Source of the DNA: Halomicrobium katesii DSM 19301 | Lineage (GTDB): Archaea > Halobacteriota > Halobacteria > Halobacteriales > Haloarculaceae | NCBI RefSeq assembly: GCF_000379085.1 | Contig: NZ_KB905378.1 | Coordinates: forward strand, 2,543,512 to 2,607,511 | Reading direction: 5' to 3' | DNA: 64,000 nucleotides | Part shown: one piece after another, positions 35,205 through 44,723 of the stretch | How positions within the stretch are numbered: position 1 is the stretch's first letter | How the letters are laid out: every line of letters starts with the position of its first letter | Made by a program: the position numbers and the translations under genes | The notes under the pieces: model-generated | Database searches by the model: none | What the model saw: only the letters and a program-made list of their open reading frames with translations | What the model was told of the DNA's origin: nothing

Positions 35205-35780
35205 ATGAGGCGCAACACGATCCTGATCGTGCTGTTGATCGCTGCGGTGTTGCTCCCGATGTGGTACGTCTCGCTACACGGTGAGCCGCCGTCGGAGGAG
35301 ATCACGATCGACGAGAGCGTCACCGACATCCGTCCCCTCGATGGTTTCGTCGACACGCCGAACAAGCTGTCGCCCAGTCAGGTCGGCGTGATCGTCTGGG
35401 TCGGACTGTTCGGACTGCTGGGGGCGCTGACGGCCGTCCACCGGTTCATGAACGACGCCGTGCGACCCCCTGACGACGCCGAGGCGGTCGCGGACGGCGG
35501 GACGGTGTCGTTACCGTGGCTCGAAACCGACGAGCGCTGGATCGTCGAGTACCACGACGCGACCGACGCCATCGAGGGACTGGCCGCGATGGGCGGGCTG
35601 ACCGTCCTCGCGATCGCGTTCGCCGCGCTGTTTACCGGCGAGTACCTGACGCTGGCTCGAACGCAGTACTTCGGCGTCTACGCCGCCGGTATGTTCCTCT
35701 CGCTGGCGCTGTCGACGGTCGCCTACTACGCCTGGTTCATGCCACACATCGAAGTCGCAGAACACAGGGGGCACGAATGA
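35205..35780 (+). CDS. First gene of the nitrate-reductase operon, membrane protein of unknown function
   Basis: A 191-residue protein with four hydrophobic segments (about 5-25, 57-77, 120-140, 155-180). It occupies the position of the first ORF in characterised haloarchaeal nar operons and overlaps the Rieske gene (ATGA). No heme- or Fe-S-binding motif is clear except a His near the end ([12 protein letters not shown]). A membrane anchor or quinol-side subunit is plausible. Upstream (34949-35204) are two AT-rich boxes (tttatactta at 35038 and attatataca at about 35094) and an atgcc...ggcat hairpin at 35109-35125, which may hold the operon promoter. I found no CGAAC/GTTCG pair like the site I associate with the regulator NarO. 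Confidence 0.75.
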   Translation: MRRNTILIVLLIAAVLLPMWYVSLHGEPPSEEITIDESVTDIRPLDGFVDTPNKLSPSQVGVIVWVGLFGLLGALTAVHRFMNDAVRPPDDAEAVADGGTVSLPWLETDERWIVEYHDATDAIEGLAAMGGLTVLAIAFAALFTGEYLTLARTQYFGVYAAGMFLSLALSTVAYYAWFMPHIEVAEHRGHE

Positions 35781-36424
35781 TGGACTACCCGAAACCGGAC
35801 GACGACGGAGACGACGAACAGTGTCCGTGTGCTGGGAGCGCGAGCCAGCCGAGCATCTTCACCGACGACCGCGCACAGCTCCAGCGGCGTGACTTCGCGA
35901 AGGTCCTCGCGACGACCGGCGGGCTGACTGCCGTCGGGAGCCTCGCCGCGCCGCTGGCGGGCCTGACACAGGTGTTCGAGCGCGGGTACAGCGGCCCGGT
36001 GTACTCCGACGGGATCAACCTCGTCGACGAGGACGGCAGCCGCGTCACCGAGAGTGCGCTGTCGGCGGGCGAGCAAATGACGGTGTTCCCCGAGCCGCGA
36101 CCGGGGATCGAGGACGCTCCGACGCTGCTGGTGCGCTTCTCGGAGGACGACTACAGCAGCGACACGAACATGGCCTTCACCGTCGACGGCTACGCCGCCT
36201 ACTCGAAGGTCTGTACGCACGCGGGCTGTATGGTCTCGAACCGAGAGGGGAACGCGCTCGTCTGCCCGTGTCACTTCGGGAAGTTCGATCCGCTGTCGGG
36301 TGCCGCGGTGACCGACGGGCCGCCGGGGCGAGCGCTGCCACAGCTCCCGATCACGATGACCAGCGAGGGGGAACTCGTCGCGACCGGAGACTTCGAAGGG
36401 ACCGTCGGTCCCGGAGGTGAATGA
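35777..36424 (+). CDS. narB: Rieske [2Fe-2S] protein of the nitrate-reductase operon (NarB-like)
   Basis: A 215-residue Rieske protein. The Rieske boxes are CTHAGC (Cys146, His148, Cys151) and CPCHFG (Cys163, Cys165, His166), giving all four cluster ligands and the supporting disulfide. An N-terminal RRDFAK motif at 37-42 followed by a hydrophobic stretch is a Tat-type anchor. It should shuttle electrons between the b-type cytochrome and NarGH on the outer surface. An extra N-terminal CPC (residues 16-18) is unusual. Start ATG 35777 overlaps the upstream stop. Confidence 0.9.
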   Translation: MMDYPKPDDDGDDEQCPCAGSASQPSIFTDDRAQLQRRDFAKVLATTGGLTAVGSLAAPLAGLTQVFERGYSGPVYSDGINLVDEDGSRVTESALSAGEQMTVFPEPRPGIEDAPTLLVRFSEDDYSSDTNMAFTVDGYAAYSKVCTHAGCMVSNREGNALVCPCHFGKFDPLSGAAVTDGPPGRALPQLPITMTSEGELVATGDFEGTVGPGGE

Positions 36425-37806
36425 TGTCCCGAGCGAAGCAGGTCTACGACTGGTTCGACAGCCGACTCGACCTGGAGAACGGCCAGACGTTCCTCGGGAA
36501 GGCGTTCCCGGCCGAGGACTCGTTCCTGATGGGGGAGGTCGCGGTCTTCTGTTTCCTCCTCTTGATCCTGACCGGCGTGTTCCTCGGCTTCTTCTACGAG
36601 CCGTCCACCAGCGCCGTCCAGTACGACGGCAGCGTCGCCCAGTTCCAGGGCGAAGAGATGCCAGAAGCGTTCGTCTCGGTGCTGCACATCACCTACACCG
36701 TCCCGTTCGGGATGTTCATCCGGCGGCTCCACCACTGGGCGGCCCACCTCTTCGTGGCCTCGATCGGGCTCCACATGCTCCGGGTGTTCTTCACCGGGGC
36801 CTACCGGAACCCACGGGAACCGAACTGGGTCGTCGGCACCGGGCTGGCAGTGCTGGCGATGGGGGCGGCCTACACCGGCTACGCGCTGCCGTTCGACGAG
36901 TTCGCCGCGACGGCGACGGGAATCGGGTACAATCTCACGGTCTCGGTACCGTTGATCGGCGACTTCCTCGCCGAGATCGTCTTCGGGGGCGAGTTCCCCA
37001 CGAGCGCGACGATCCCGCGGCTGTACTTCCTACACGTGCTCGTGATCCCCCTGCTGATCATGGGGGGGCTGGCCCTGCACATGTTCATCCTGATCCGTCA
37101 GAAACACACCGAGGCACCCCGCGAAGACGACGTCGAGACCGGCCGCGAGGCGATCGACCGGGAGAACGACGACGTGATCGTCGGGCTCCCGGCGGTCCCC
37201 AACCAGGCCGCGGTGTCGGCGGTCGTGTTCTTCCTGACGGCCGCGACGCTGTCGCTGCTGGCCGGCCTGCTCCCGGTCCACAACGTCGCCGAGTACGGCC
37301 CCAACGACCCCGCAGCGACGCCGGAGCTCATCATGCCGGACTGGTTCCTGATGTGGGTCTACGGCTTCTTGAAGCTGCTTCCGGGCATCGCCATCGACCT
37401 CGGCCCGATCCACATCAACAGCGAGTTCCTCGGTGGCATCGTGCTGCCCGGCCTCGTGTTCGCGGCGATCCTGGCCTGGCCCTTTATCGACCGGACGCCG
37501 GAAGTTCACTTCACCGCCGATCCGCTGGACCGGCCCTGGCAGACCGCCGTCGGCGTCGCGGCGGTGGCGTTCGTCATGATCGCCTCCATCGCGGGGATGA
37601 ACAACATCCTCGCGAACCAGGTGCTCGACGTCTCGACCAGCGTCGTCAATCCGATTCTCTCGGCCGCGCTGCTGACTGTGCCGACGCTGTTCGGGATCGC
37701 CACGTACCTGCTGTTGCGTGAGGACGATCCCGCGACGCCCCCGGAGACGGACGGTGAAGACGTTGCGGCCGACGGCGGACCGGGCGAGGTCGTCCGACGG
37801 GGGTGA
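36421..37806 (+). CDS. narC: Cytochrome b of the nitrate-reductase operon (NarC-like)
   Basis: A 461-residue b-type cytochrome that joins N- and C-terminal cytochrome b domains. Two heme-binding His pairs are visible: [15 protein letters not shown] (14-residue spacing) and [16 protein letters not shown] (15-residue spacing, as in the cytochrome b6 type). It has about eight membrane helices and a hydrophilic loop (about 228-258). It probably oxidises menaquinol and passes electrons to the Rieske protein, replacing NarI. ATGA overlap with the Rieske gene. Confidence 0.9.
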   Translation: MMSRAKQVYDWFDSRLDLENGQTFLGKAFPAEDSFLMGEVAVFCFLLLILTGVFLGFFYEPSTSAVQYDGSVAQFQGEEMPEAFVSVLHITYTVPFGMFIRRLHHWAAHLFVASIGLHMLRVFFTGAYRNPREPNWVVGTGLAVLAMGAAYTGYALPFDEFAATATGIGYNLTVSVPLIGDFLAEIVFGGEFPTSATIPRLYFLHVLVIPLLIMGGLALHMFILIRQKHTEAPREDDVETGREAIDRENDDVIVGLPAVPNQAAVSAVVFFLTAATLSLLAGLLPVHNVAEYGPNDPAATPELIMPDWFLMWVYGFLKLLPGIAIDLGPIHINSEFLGGIVLPGLVFAAILAWPFIDRTPEVHFTADPLDRPWQTAVGVAAVAFVMIASIAGMNNILANQVLDVSTSVVNPILSAALLTVPTLFGIATYLLLREDDPATPPETDGEDVAADGGPGEVVRRG

Positions 37807-37994
37807 CGACGATGACTGACGCAGCCGCTCTCTCGGAGCGACAGTATCGACTGCTGGACACGGCGAGCAAACTGCTCGGGCTCGGCCTCGTCGCGCTGGG
37901 CCTCGAAGCCGGTGGCTCGACGCCGACCGGGTTCGCGCTCGCCGTCGTCGGCGCTCTCTGTGCGACGCTTACGGTGTTTCTGACTCATGAGTGA
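37803..37994 (+). CDS. Small membrane protein of the nar operon (63 aa)
   Basis: A 63-residue protein with a helix of Arg/Glu-rich sequence ([19 protein letters not shown]) and two hydrophobic segments. GTG at 37803 overlaps the cytochrome b stop (GTGA), in keeping with the other operon junctions; ATG 37812 is an alternative. Its stop overlaps the narG start by eight bases. The equivalent position in haloarchaeal nar operons holds a small ORF of unknown function. Confidence 0.65.
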   Translation: MTTMTDAAALSERQYRLLDTASKLLGLGLVALGLEAGGSTPTGFALAVVGALCATLTVFLTHE

Positions 37995-40905
37995 ACACGA
38001 CATCGACGACGACCGGTGGATGGACAGTTCCGGAATTACCCGACGCGACTTCGTCCGCGGCCTCGGGGCCGCCTCGATCGTCGGCGCGACCGGCCTGTCG
38101 TTCGCCGACGAAGAGATGGACGGGCTGCAGGCGGTCGACGATCCGATCGGATCGTACCCCTACCGCGAGTGGGAGGACCTCTACCGCGAGGAGTGGGACT
38201 GGGACTCCGTGGCGCGGTCGACCCACAGCGTCAACTGCACCGGCTCCTGTTCGTGGAACGTCTACGTCAAGGACGGGCAGGTCTGGCGCGAGGAACAGGC
38301 CGGCGACTACCCCGTGATCGACGAGGACCTCCCAGATCCCAACCCGCGGGGCTGCCAGAAAGGGGCCTGCTACACGGACTACGTCAACGCCGACCAGCGC
38401 GTGCTCCACCCGCTGCGCCGCACCGGCGAACGCGGCGAGGGCCAGTGGGAGCGCATCTCCTGGGACGAGGCACTGACGGAGATCGCCGACCACGTCATCG
38501 ACGAGGTGCAGGCGGGCCGGTACGACGCAATCTCGGGCTTTACGCCGATCCCGGCCATGTCGCCCGTGTCGTTCGCCAGCGGCTCCCGGCTCGTGAACCT
38601 GCTGGGCGGCGTGTCCCACAGCTTCTACGACTGGTACTCCGACCTGCCGCCGGGTCAGCCGATCACCTGGGGGACCCAGACGGACAACGCCGAGTCCGCC
38701 GACTGGCACAACGCCGACTACATCATCGCCTGGGGGTCGAACATCAACGTCACCCGTATCCCCGACGCCAAGTACTTCCTCGACGCCGGCTACGAGGGAG
38801 CGAAACGCGTCGGGATCTTCACCGACTACTCCCAGACCGCGATCCACACCGACGAGTGGCTCGCGCCGGAGGGTGGCACCGACACCGCGCTCGCGCTCGG
38901 GATGGCCCAGACGATCGTCGACGAGGAGCTGTACGACGAGTCCCACCTCAAAGAGCAGACCGACATGCCGCTGCTCGTGCGAGAAGACACCGGGAAGTTC
39001 CTCCGGGCGGGCGAGGTCGGTCTCGCGGCGGACGCCGACGACCCGGACAAGGTGTTCGTGATGGTCGACGAGGACGGGGAGCTCCGGCGCGCGCCCGGTT
39101 CGCTCGGCGAGCGCGACGGCCAGCACGACCCCGAGTCGAGCATCGAACTCGACTTCGACCCCCAGCTGGGCGTCGACCGCACCGTCGAAACCGGCGAGGG
39201 AACGGTCGCGGTCCGCTCGGTCTGGGAGAACCTCCGTGAGGAACTGTCACAGTACACGCCCGCGTTCGTCCACGAGGAGACCACCGTCGGCGAGAACACC
39301 TACCAGCGCGTCGCCCGGGAGTTCGCCGACGCCGACGCGGCCAAGATCATCCACGGCAAGGGCGTCAACGACTGGTACCACAACGACCTGGGGAACCGGG
39401 CGATCCAGTTGCTCGTGACCCTGACCGGGAACCTCGGCGAACCCGGCACCGGGCTGGATCACTACGTCGGCCAGGAGAAGATCTGGACGTTCCACGGCTG
39501 GAAGACGCTCTCGTTCCCGACCGGCAGCGTGCGGGGCGTGCCGACGACGCTGTGGACCTACTTCCACGCCGGCATCCTCGACAACACCGATCCCGATACC
39601 GCCGAGAAGATCCGCGAGTCCATCGACGAGGGCTGGATGCCGGTGTACCCCGAGGAGCGCGAGGACGGGTCCCGGCCGGACCCCTCGATGATGTTCGTCT
39701 GGCGTGGCAACTACTTCAACCAGGCCAAGGGCAACGTCGCCGTCGAGGAACAGCTCTGGCCGAAACTGGATCTGGTCGTGGACATCAACTTCCGGATGGA
39801 CTCGACGGCGATGTACTCCGACATCGTCCTCCCGGCGGCGAGCCACTACGAGAAGCACGACCTGAACATGACCGACATGCACACGTACGTCCACCCGTTC
39901 ACGCCCGCCGTCGAGCCGCTGGGCGAGGCCAAGTCTGACTGGGAGATCTTCCGCCTGCTGGCCGAGAAGATCCAGGAGCGGGCCCAGGAACGGGGGGTCG
40001 AACCGGTCGAGGACCGATCGTTCGACCGCGAGATCGACCTGACGACGATCTACGACGACTACGTGCGCGACTGGGAGACCGGCGAGGAGGGAGCCCTCGA
40101 AGACGGCCGCGAGGCCTCCGAGTTCGTCCTCGAACACAGCGAGGAGTCCAACCCCGCAGACAGCGACGAGCAGATCACGTTCGCCGACACCGTCGAGCAG
40201 CCCCAGCGTCTCGAAGCGGCGGGGGATCACTGGACCTCCGACATCGAGGACGGAGCACCGTACGTCCCCTGGCAGGACTACGTCCAGGACAAACAGCCCT
40301 GGCCCACGTTCACCGGCCGCCAGCAGTACTACGTCGACCACGACTGGTTCCTCGAACTCGGCGAGGAGTTGCCCACGCACAAGGAGGGGCCACAGGACAC
40401 CGGCGGCGACTACCCCCTCTCCTACAACACGCCCCACAGCCGCTGGTCGATCCACTCGATGTGGCGCGAGAACACGAAGATGCTCCGGCTCCAGCGGGGC
40501 GAACCGACGGTCTTCCTCAATCCCGAGGACGCCGAGGAGCGCGGGATCGAGGACGGCGACACCGTCGAGGTGTACAACGACATGGGCAGCGTCGAGGTAC
40601 AGGCGAAGATCTACCCGTCGGGTGACCCCGGCACGGTCCGGCACTTCTTCTCGTGGGAGAAGTTCCAGTATCCGGGCCGAGACAACTTCAACACGCTCGT
40701 ACCGATGTACATGAAGCCCACGCAGCTGGTCCAGTACCCCGAGGACACCGGCGAACACCTCTACTTCTTCCCGAACTACTGGGGTCCGACCGGCGTCAAC
40801 AGCGACGTGAACGTGGACGTCCGACTGACCGACGGGCAGTCGGGCTCGGGAGACGAGCAGCGCGAGTCTGTCGGTGTGCGCCCCGCAGGAGGTGACCGCC
40901 AATGA
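37987..40905 (+). CDS. narG: Respiratory nitrate reductase alpha subunit NarG (exported, pNar type)
   Basis: A 972-residue molybdopterin enzyme that reduces nitrate to nitrite. A Tat motif TRRDFVRG at residues 18-25 marks export, so the active site faces outward. The FS0 cluster ligands are His80, Cys84, Cys88 and Cys123. YDWYSDLPPGQPITWGTQTD (from Tyr214) carries the Asp Mo ligand expected in NarG (Asp215) and the NarG-type QTWGEQTD-like motif. Bis-MGD-binding segments run through the rest. It is longer at the C-terminus than core homologues by a disordered GSGDEQRESV tail. The gene is translationally coupled to narH (ATGA). Confidence 0.95.
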   Translation: MSEHDIDDDRWMDSSGITRRDFVRGLGAASIVGATGLSFADEEMDGLQAVDDPIGSYPYREWEDLYREEWDWDSVARSTHSVNCTGSCSWNVYVKDGQVWREEQAGDYPVIDEDLPDPNPRGCQKGACYTDYVNADQRVLHPLRRTGERGEGQWERISWDEALTEIADHVIDEVQAGRYDAISGFTPIPAMSPVSFASGSRLVNLLGGVSHSFYDWYSDLPPGQPITWGTQTDNAESADWHNADYIIAWGSNINVTRIPDAKYFLDAGYEGAKRVGIFTDYSQTAIHTDEWLAPEGGTDTALALGMAQTIVDEELYDESHLKEQTDMPLLVREDTGKFLRAGEVGLAADADDPDKVFVMVDEDGELRRAPGSLGERDGQHDPESSIELDFDPQLGVDRTVETGEGTVAVRSVWENLREELSQYTPAFVHEETTVGENTYQRVAREFADADAAKIIHGKGVNDWYHNDLGNRAIQLLVTLTGNLGEPGTGLDHYVGQEKIWTFHGWKTLSFPTGSVRGVPTTLWTYFHAGILDNTDPDTAEKIRESIDEGWMPVYPEEREDGSRPDPSMMFVWRGNYFNQAKGNVAVEEQLWPKLDLVVDINFRMDSTAMYSDIVLPAASHYEKHDLNMTDMHTYVHPFTPAVEPLGEAKSDWEIFRLLAEKIQERAQERGVEPVEDRSFDREIDLTTIYDDYVRDWETGEEGALEDGREASEFVLEHSEESNPADSDEQITFADTVEQPQRLEAAGDHWTSDIEDGAPYVPWQDYVQDKQPWPTFTGRQQYYVDHDWFLELGEELPTHKEGPQDTGGDYPLSYNTPHSRWSIHSMWRENTKMLRLQRGEPTVFLNPEDAEERGIEDGDTVEVYNDMGSVEVQAKIYPSGDPGTVRHFFSWEKFQYPGRDNFNTLVPMYMKPTQLVQYPEDTGEHLYFFPNYWGPTGVNSDVNVDVRLTDGQSGSGDEQRESVGVRPAGGDRQ

Positions 40906-41978
40906 GCTCGAACACCCAGAACGACGGCGAGGACGAGGACACCATGATCACCGTCGCCGACGGCGTCGACCACCAGGTGGCGATGGTGATGGACCTCAAC
41001 AAGTGCATCGGCTGCCAGACGTGTACGATCGCCTGCAAGAGCCTCTGGACGGAGGACGGCGGCAGCGAGTACATGTACTGGAACAACGTCGAGACCAAGC
41101 CCGGCGAAGGCTACCCGCGGGGCTGGGAGGAGTCGGGTGGCGGCTGGCAGTCCGAGGAACACTCGGACCGCCAGACCGGCGAGATCCCCGATCGCGAGGA
41201 CTACGGCCGAGCCTGGGAGTTCAACCACGAAGAGATCATGTACGAGGGCAGCGACGAGCCGCTGCGCCCCCGCGACGGCGCGGAGTGGGGTCCCAACTGG
41301 GACGAGGACGAGGGTGTCGGCGAGTACCCCAACAGCTACTACTTCTACCTCCCGCGGATCTGCAACCACTGTACCCACCCCTCCTGTGTCGAGGCCTGCC
41401 CGCGATCGGCGCTGTACAAGCGCGAGGAGGACGGCATCGTCCTCGTCGACCAGGACCGCTGTCGGGGCTACCGCTACTGCGTCGAGGGGTGCCCCTACAA
41501 GAAGGTGTACTACAACACCGTCTCGAAGAAATCGGAGAAGTGCATCTTCTGTTACCCCCGCATCGAGGGCGAGGGGCCGGACGGCGAGACGTTCGCGCCC
41601 GCCTGTGCCGAGGAGTGTCCCCCGCAGCTCCGGCTGGTGGGCTTTCTCGACGACGAAGACGGACCCATCTACAAGCTCGTCGAGGAGTACGAGGTCGCGC
41701 TCCCGCTGCATCCGGAGTTCCAGACCCAGCCCAACGTCTACTACATCCCGCCGTTCGCACCGCCCCAGCACACCGACGAGGGCGAGTCGGTCGACGTGGA
41801 CCGTATCCCCCGCCAGTACCTTCGAGAGCTGTTCGGCGACCGCGTCGACGAGGCACTGGACACGATCGAACGGGAGCGCCAGCGGGCGAGACAGGGAGCC
41901 GACAGCGAACTCATGGAGATCCTCCAGGACAAGAATCCAGCCGAACAGTACCGGTTGGAGGTGTTCGAGGATGCGTAA
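40902..41978 (+). CDS. narH: Nitrate reductase beta subunit NarH (four Fe-S clusters)
   Basis: A 358-residue electron-transfer subunit. Four cysteine groups are visible: CIGCQTCTIAC (35-45), CNHCTHPSCVEACPR, CRGYRYCVEGCPYKK and CIFCYPR with CAEECPPQ. In the third, Tyr replaces the first-but-one Cys position, as Trp does in E. coli NarH, so that cluster is likely [3Fe-4S]. The protein ends EVFEDA: the last residue and the TAA stop come from the inserted tandem repeat. The original end was most likely EVFEDD, as read at 42373-42390. Overlaps narG by four bases. Confidence 0.95.
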   Translation: MSSNTQNDGEDEDTMITVADGVDHQVAMVMDLNKCIGCQTCTIACKSLWTEDGGSEYMYWNNVETKPGEGYPRGWEESGGGWQSEEHSDRQTGEIPDREDYGRAWEFNHEEIMYEGSDEPLRPRDGAEWGPNWDEDEGVGEYPNSYYFYLPRICNHCTHPSCVEACPRSALYKREEDGIVLVDQDRCRGYRYCVEGCPYKKVYYNTVSKKSEKCIFCYPRIEGEGPDGETFAPACAEECPPQLRLVGFLDDEDGPIYKLVEEYEVALPLHPEFQTQPNVYYIPPFAPPQHTDEGESVDVDRIPRQYLRELFGDRVDEALDTIERERQRARQGADSELMEILQDKNPAEQYRLEVFEDA

Positions 41979-42382
41979 CGAAGTGAGCATCCGCGGGCTC
42001 GAAAGACGAGCGGAGCGAGTCTTTGGGTGTTCGAGGATGCGTAACGAAGTGAGCATCCGCGGGCTCGAAAGACGAGCGGAGCGAGTCTTTGGGTGTTCGA
42101 GGATGCGTAACGAAGTGAGCATCCGCGGGCTCGAAAGACGAGCGGAGCGAGTCTTTGGGTGTTCGAGGATGCGTAACGAAGTGAGCATCCGCGGGCTCGA
42201 AAGACGAGCGGAGCGAGTCTTTGGGTGTTCGAGGATGCGTAACGAAGTGAGCATCCGCGGGCTCGAAAGACGAGCGGAGCGAGTCTTTGGGTGTTCGAGG
42301 ATGCGTAAGCGAACGGAGCGCCAGCGGAGCGAGGGCACGAATCCTCGAGCTCGGCAGAGCTTCGCTCTGGAGGTGTTCGAGG
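41961..42382 (+). repeat. 66-bp tandem repeat array inserted at the end of narH (five full units plus partial)
   Basis: Five head-to-tail units start at 41961, 42027, 42093, 42159 and 42225 and appear identical; a partial, diverging sixth runs from 42291. Each unit has two hairpins, ggatgc/gcatcc and aaagac/gtcttt, with loops containing cgaagtga and cggagcga. The motif gtgttcgaggatg occurs at both borders (41961 and 42373), 412 bp apart, so the insertion duplicates the native junction. Because 66 is divisible by three, one frame stays open and reads a 22-residue peptide CSRMRNEVSIRGLERRAERVFG five times. After the sixth unit a second pair of hairpins follows (gaggat/atcctc and cagagcttcgctctg). 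Confidence 0.93.
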
Positions 42383-43225
42383 ATGACTGACCGCCGACAT
42401 CGACGTGCCCTCGTCGCGGCGGCGCTCGTGGCGACGCTGGTGGTCGTTTCGACCGTCGCGACGCCGCTGGCGAGCGCGCGGCCGGCCCACGAGATCCCCG
42501 TGGTCGAGCGTCCCGACGGTCCACTCGACGGACCCGACGCCGACGGCTGGGAGGCGGTGCCCGCCAGTGACGTGCCCCTGACCAGCGCGCCGTCGAGCGT
42601 GCCAAACGCCGACAACACCACGATAGAGGAGGTGAACGTACAGGCGGCGACGACCGACGACCAGCTCTTCGTCCGTCTGGAGTGGCACGACCAGACCAGA
42701 GACGAGAGCGCCAGCGACGTGCGGGCGTTCGCCGACGCCGTCGCCGTGCAGTTCCCGGCCAACCGCAGCGCCCGCCCGCCAATCGCGATGGGGGGACAGG
42801 ACAACAGGGTCAACGTCTGGTACTGGTCCGGCGACACCGGCACCCAGGAGCTACTGGCGGGCGGTGCCGGCTCGACGACGCCGTTCGACGAGCCGGTGAT
42901 CGACGCGACGGCCACCCACGGGGGGACCGGCGAGAACGCCACCTGGACCGTCGTCTACTCGCGCCCCCTCGACGCGACCAGCGAGAACCGGACCGCGATC
43001 AGCGACGACGGCGACCTCGACGTCGCCTTCGCGGTCTGGAACGGCTCCAACGGCGAGCGCGCCGGACAGAAGGCTGTCAGCGAGTGGTACTACTTCCCGA
43101 TGAGCGGTGGGCCGGGCGGACCGCCGTACCAGACGCTGCTGTGGACGCTGGCCGGACTCGCGATCGTCGCGGTGACTGCCGTCACCGCGTTCGGCGTCTA
43201 CCGAGCGGGAGGAGGGCCGAACTGA
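42383..43225 (+). CDS. Ethylbenzene-dehydrogenase-type heme-binding protein of the nar operon
   Basis: A 280-residue exported protein with a signal segment (LVAAALVATLVVVSTVATPL), a beta-rich domain resembling the gamma subunit of DMSO-reductase-family enzymes (heme b binding; VEEVNVQAATTDDQLFVRLEW and PFDEPVIDATATHGG) and a C-terminal membrane anchor (about 255-275). It likely hands electrons between the b/Rieske system and NarGH. Start ATG 42383 follows directly on the tandem-repeat insertion; before the insertion it would have overlapped the narH stop like the other junctions. Confidence 0.85.
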   Translation: MTDRRHRRALVAAALVATLVVVSTVATPLASARPAHEIPVVERPDGPLDGPDADGWEAVPASDVPLTSAPSSVPNADNTTIEEVNVQAATTDDQLFVRLEWHDQTRDESASDVRAFADAVAVQFPANRSARPPIAMGGQDNRVNVWYWSGDTGTQELLAGGAGSTTPFDEPVIDATATHGGTGENATWTVVYSRPLDATSENRTAISDDGDLDVAFAVWNGSNGERAGQKAVSEWYYFPMSGGPGGPPYQTLLWTLAGLAIVAVTAVTAFGVYRAGGGPN

Positions 43226-43899
43226 TGGCGACCGTCACCGACGCGCCCGACGATCTCGGCGTGGACGCGGCGGCCCGAGCGACGCTGTTCCGGACCCTGG
43301 CATACGCCTTCCGGCATCCCGACGAGGCGTTCCACGAGGCCGCCACGGAGGGGGCACTCGACGCCGACATCGAGGTGTGTGTCGCACAGACGACGCTGGA
43401 CATGGCGGCCCCCGACTGCACGACCGACGACGGCTACGAGACCCTGGCCGCCCGATACAACGACATCTTCGAGCTGGGGTACAGCGAGTACACGGACCGG
43501 ACCGACGGCTCGCTCGACGCAGGGGGACCGCCGGTGCCGCTGTACGAGTCGAAGTACCGGCCGGATCGGTCCTGGAACGACGTGAACCTCGATCTGGCAC
43601 GGGCCTACGACTACTACGGGCTCGCCATCGATCAGGACGATCGAGACAACCACGACGCGCTGGCCTACGAGCTGGAGTTCGCGGCGTTTCTCGCCCGCCG
43701 CGAGGCCGCCGTCGACGAGAGCGCAGCGGCCGCCCGGCTGGACTTTCACGACCGCCACCTCGGGCATCTCGCTGCCGGCGTCGCCGATCGCCTCGCCGAC
43801 GAACCCGGCACCGGCGTGTACGGCCGCCTCGGACAGTTCATGGAGCGAGTCGTCCGCGCGGACCGAAACGACCTGGCGGCACGGCTGGAGGGAGCATGA
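43225..43899 (+). CDS. narJ: NarJ/TorD-family chaperone
   Basis: A 224-residue cytoplasmic helical protein. It has the TorD/DmsD features: an N-terminal helical pair (ARATLFRTLAYAFRHPDEAF), the YESKYRPDRSWNDV loop containing the conserved Glu-x-x-Tyr, and ALAYELEFAAFLARREAA. It should bind apo-NarG and oversee molybdenum-cofactor insertion before Tat export. It overlaps its neighbours by one and four bases. Confidence 0.88.
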   Translation: MATVTDAPDDLGVDAAARATLFRTLAYAFRHPDEAFHEAATEGALDADIEVCVAQTTLDMAAPDCTTDDGYETLAARYNDIFELGYSEYTDRTDGSLDAGGPPVPLYESKYRPDRSWNDVNLDLARAYDYYGLAIDQDDRDNHDALAYELEFAAFLARREAAVDESAAAARLDFHDRHLGHLAAGVADRLADEPGTGVYGRLGQFMERVVRADRNDLAARLEGA

Positions 43900-44723
43900 C
43901 CGCGAGCGAGATCGAGCGGTCCGCCGTCGTGCGTCCGGCCTCGTTCGGGCGGTGGACGGTCGCAATCGTCGCGACCACTGTCGTCGCGATCGCAGTCGGC
44001 GCGCGGTTCGCTGCGGCGATCCTCGTCAACGCACCGGCGGCACCGGCGACGCTCCCACGAGAGCCGATCGCGGGCGCGACCACGGGACTGGCCGCACTGG
44101 TCGCACTGTGGCTCGGGGCGAGCGAGGACGACCCCCTCGCGGGCGTCGGTCTCCTCTTCGTCGGCGTGTTCGGGCTGCTCGCGGCCGCCGTCGGCCTCGC
44201 CACGCCCGCGGCCGTCGCCGTCGCCACGGGGACCGGCGTCGTCGCGGTCGGCTTCCGCCGCCGACTCACCGTCTGGACGGGCGCGGCGACCGCGTTGCTC
44301 GTCGCGGCCGTCGCAGTCGCGCTCGCGGCCGGTTTCGGCTTGCCCGAACTCAGACCGCTCGGTTCGACGCTCGCGCTGCTCGGCATCGCTGGGACGCCAC
44401 TGTTCGCTGGCGCTGGCCCGCGGGCGGTCGGGGTCGGCGCGGGCGCGTTCGCCGTCGTGGTGGCCGTCGGCCTCGCGAATCCGTTCGTCGCGGGCGCGAC
44501 CACCCTCGTCGGCAGCGGCGTCGTGGGCACGTCGCTGGTCGTCGTCGGGCTGGCCGTCGCTGGCGCGGTGACGGCGGCGAGCGCGGCGCTCCGAGAGCGA
44601 CGCTTCGCCCTGCTTGCCGGCGTCGCGTTGCTCGCCTTCGCTGGCGTGCCGGCGACGCTCCCGCGGGCCGTCCCGTTCGCCCTCGGGATCGCCACGCTGC
44701 TCTCGCTGGAGGTGGAGCGATGA
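43896..44723 (+). CDS. Membrane protein of the nar operon (275 aa)
   Basis: A very hydrophobic, Ala- and Val-rich 275-residue protein with about nine predicted membrane segments and few polar residues. No heme-coordinating His pair, Fe-S motif or transporter signature is visible. Its place after narJ corresponds to the last ORF reported for haloarchaeal nar operons. It may assist assembly or transport nitrate or nitrite, but nothing in the sequence proves either. Confidence 0.7.
   Translation: MTASEIERSAVVRPASFGRWTVAIVATTVVAIAVGARFAAAILVNAPAAPATLPREPIAGATTGLAALVALWLGASEDDPLAGVGLLFVGVFGLLAAAVGLATPAAVAVATGTGVVAVGFRRRLTVWTGAATALLVAAVAVALAAGFGLPELRPLGSTLALLGIAGTPLFAGAGPRAVGVGAGAFAVVVAVGLANPFVAGATTLVGSGVVGTSLVVVGLAVAGAVTAASAALRERRFALLAGVALLAFAGVPATLPRAVPFALGIATLLSLEVER

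Noticed and set aside
39247-40902. A 551-codon minus-strand open frame over narG
   Set aside because: Antisense shadow of a strongly conserved gene, with no motif of its own.
41961-42300. The tandem array as a CRISPR
   Set aside because: Units are contiguous and apparently identical with no unique spacers and no cas genes nearby.
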